Assembly: GCF_000482845.1 (NCBI RefSeq)
Contig: NZ_AXWV01000016.1
Span: forward strand, 1 to 64,000
DNA: 64,000 bases
Source of the DNA: Anaerobiospirillum succiniciproducens DSM 6400
Lineage (GTDB): Bacteria > Pseudomonadota > Gammaproteobacteria > Enterobacterales > Succinivibrionaceae
Direction of reading: 5' to 3'
Shown here: piece by piece, positions 62,748 through 64,000 of the stretch
How the letters are laid out: each line of letters begins with the position of its first letter
Numbering within the stretch: position 1 is the stretch's first letter
The notes under the pieces: model-generated
Seen by the model: the letters and a program-made list of their open reading frames with translations, nothing else
Told to the model about the DNA's origin: nothing
Database searches by the model: none
Position numbers and translations under genes: made by a program

Positions 62748-63653
62748 CTAACGAGCCATTGCAGATAAGATATCAGCAATACGGTTGTTAGCAACGTCAA
62801 TGTGACGGGCTAAAGCTGCAGTGTGGTTTGGTAGCATTGCATCACCAACCTGGTTACCGCCTGCCATTACGTAGACTGGATTGAACTCTTCAATCATATC
62901 AAAGCGACGTAAAGCTTCTTTAACATTCTCAACGCCACCACGATCTATAACTGAGGAGTCAACAGCAATAAGAGCACGGAAGATGTTGGCAGTTACAGCG
63001 CAAACACCCTTAGCATAGTAAACGTTGTTATCAGTCTTGAAGTGGCCAACGTCAGTATTGTTCAGAACGCCTAAGGCATAGTCGGTCATAACTAAGCAGT
63101 ACTTGATGATGTTGTAAACGTCATCAGACTTCATGTTGAATACGCCAGCATTCTTAGCATTGGTACCAATAGACTTTGCCCATGCTTCCCAGTTCTTGAT
63201 ACCGGCCTTGTACTTACCTTCAGCATCATAGATGAATAAGAAGCCCCAAACCTTTTCAGAGTAGCTGAAGAAACGTGAGGTAGCGTCAGCTAAACGAGGA
63301 TCGATGGTGTCACGGTTGCCATAGCGGGCTACATCGTTAGAGATAACTTCTGATGCCGGACGAGTTGCATAGATAACACCCATCTGATAGTTAACGGTGT
63401 TATCGACAACCCATGGAGCAATCAGGTCGTTTGGCAAGAAGCCAAACAGAGAGCCTAGCTGATCTTGCAGTGCGTAATTAACTGCATTTGCCATTACAGT
63501 GGCACGCTCTTGATCAGTTGCCTCTTTGGCAAGTGTCTCTGGCTTGTATGGATTGCTAGATGGAGATGAAAACAGGCCTATAGCTAAGACCCATAAAATT
63601 AGTACACCAACAACAGCAATGATTGCGTTGCGGATCATTGTTCCTATACTCAT
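62748..63653 (-). CDS. DUF2333 family membrane-anchored protein
   Basis: A 301-residue protein with one N-terminal membrane segment (IIAVVGVLILWVLAIGLF) at about residues 10-27; the rest is probably periplasmic. The segment FLPNDLIAPWVVDNTVNYQM, then GVIY and the following VISNDVARYGNRD, resembles DUF2333 (LPND..PP...DN.PN...G......RNDF), a family of unknown function in Proteobacteria. The later part is helical with a conserved-looking YSEKVWGFLFIYDAEGKY. It stands alone on the minus strand next to the flagellin genes. No functional assignment can be made. Confidence 0.75.
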   Translation of the reverse strand: MSIGTMIRNAIIAVVGVLILWVLAIGLFSSPSSNPYKPETLAKEATDQERATVMANAVNYALQDQLGSLFGFLPNDLIAPWVVDNTVNYQMGVIYATRPASEVISNDVARYGNRDTIDPRLADATSRFFSYSEKVWGFLFIYDAEGKYKAGIKNWEAWAKSIGTNAKNAGVFNMKSDDVYNIIKYCLVMTDYALGVLNNTDVGHFKTDNNVYYAKGVCAVTANIFRALIAVDSSVIDRGGVENVKEALRRFDMIEEFNPVYVMAGGNQVGDAMLPNHTAALARHIDVANNRIADILSAMAR

Positions 63654-64000
63654 GTGTAAAACTCAATCTAAGACATAAAAAACTGTGCACTTACAATCGC
63701 TAGGCACTAGCTGATTGCATATAGTATTTGTGCATAATATAAAATCATATCACCAAAAACTTAGACTAGTCTTTGCAATAGCCTTGCTTATAGCTATTGA
63801 AGTCTAGTTTTGAGCACTAGCGCACATACTTACTATCAAAAAATAAACATCTATCTGTTTCAAACTGCTCTCTTGCTGCTTAATGCACTCTAATAGTCGA
63901 CAGAAAGTTGCACGGTACAACAAATCCTCATCCTAGCTTGTCTCTCTTTATCAAATTGCTATTTTTGCACGGGTTCTATGGCTTTTTTGATGTGTATCTT
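63654..64000. other. Window end, no gene seen
   Basis: AT-rich sequence upstream of the DUF2333 gene. I see no open frame with a family resemblance, no hairpin with T-run and no RNA gene. Confidence 0.45.

Overview
The window reads as chromosomal DNA of a Gram-negative, flagellated, probably anaerobic gammaproteobacterium. Supporting this are a class 2-like PyrD, a ProQ-Prc pair in the enterobacterial order, KdsB and LpxK for lipid A/KDO, PgpA, the small gammaproteobacterial families DUF2835 and DUF2333, and a biotin synthase of the kind expected in obligate anaerobes. Sequence similarity to E. coli and Haemophilus proteins, combined with many long intergenic gaps, fits the Succinivibrionaceae best; that placement is inference. 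No complete insertion sequence, prophage, CRISPR array or rRNA was found. One tRNA, tRNA-Pro(UGG), is present.

Layout: 1-240 is the 3' end of an unknown gene. 667-10212 (all minus) holds pyrD, a DUF2835 gene, pepN, prc and proQ. 11291-24608 (all minus) is the least explained part: a secreted unknown protein, a TrbB/VirB11-type ATPase, a TrbE/VirB4-type ATPase and a 1015-residue unknown protein, with no pilin, relaxase or core-channel gene visible. 24935-29884 is kdsB downstream of lpxK. 31879-39825 (plus) holds a 779-residue Ser/Arg-rich protein and a giant Lon protease. After tRNA-Pro come bioD, then ilvC, ilvI and ilvH (plus, each separated by several hundred bases), then a split biotin locus: bioF-bioG-bioC on minus, bioB and bioA on plus, and a diverged BioD paralogue on minus. 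The window ends with pgpA, an ABC exporter half-transporter, two flagellin genes and a DUF2333 gene.

The strongest theme is that ordinary enzymes carry large low-complexity additions. LpxK has a C-terminal tail of about 960 residues with three copies of an LWIPSIP-like motif. Lon has an internal insertion of about 410 residues and a histone-H1/AlgP-like Lys-Ala-Pro repeat tail. PepN, BioF, BioC and the VirB4-like ATPase have internal insertions; Prc and ProQ have tails. BioB has an N-terminal extension with 14 Cys, all in CC or CxC pairs. Degenerate tandem repeats also lie just beyond the 3' ends of several genes, and one of them, after bioG, is in frame and would encode an Ala/Lys-rich stretch.

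Two enzymes have an unusual active site. PyrD has Cys where class 2 enzymes use a Ser base. BioB has Ser at the E. coli Cys97 cluster ligand and Cys in place of His in the YNHNLD motif, the pattern I would expect of the Type II (4Fe-5S) biotin synthases of anaerobes. The biotin genes together cover pimeloyl-ACP methyl-ester synthesis (BioC, BioG) and all ring-forming steps (BioF, BioA, BioD, BioB). IlvI, IlvH and IlvC give the first two steps of branched-chain amino acid synthesis.

Start codons were moved from the longest reading frame where a Shine-Dalgarno site or family alignment pointed to an internal start. All residue positions are approximate. No database search was possible.
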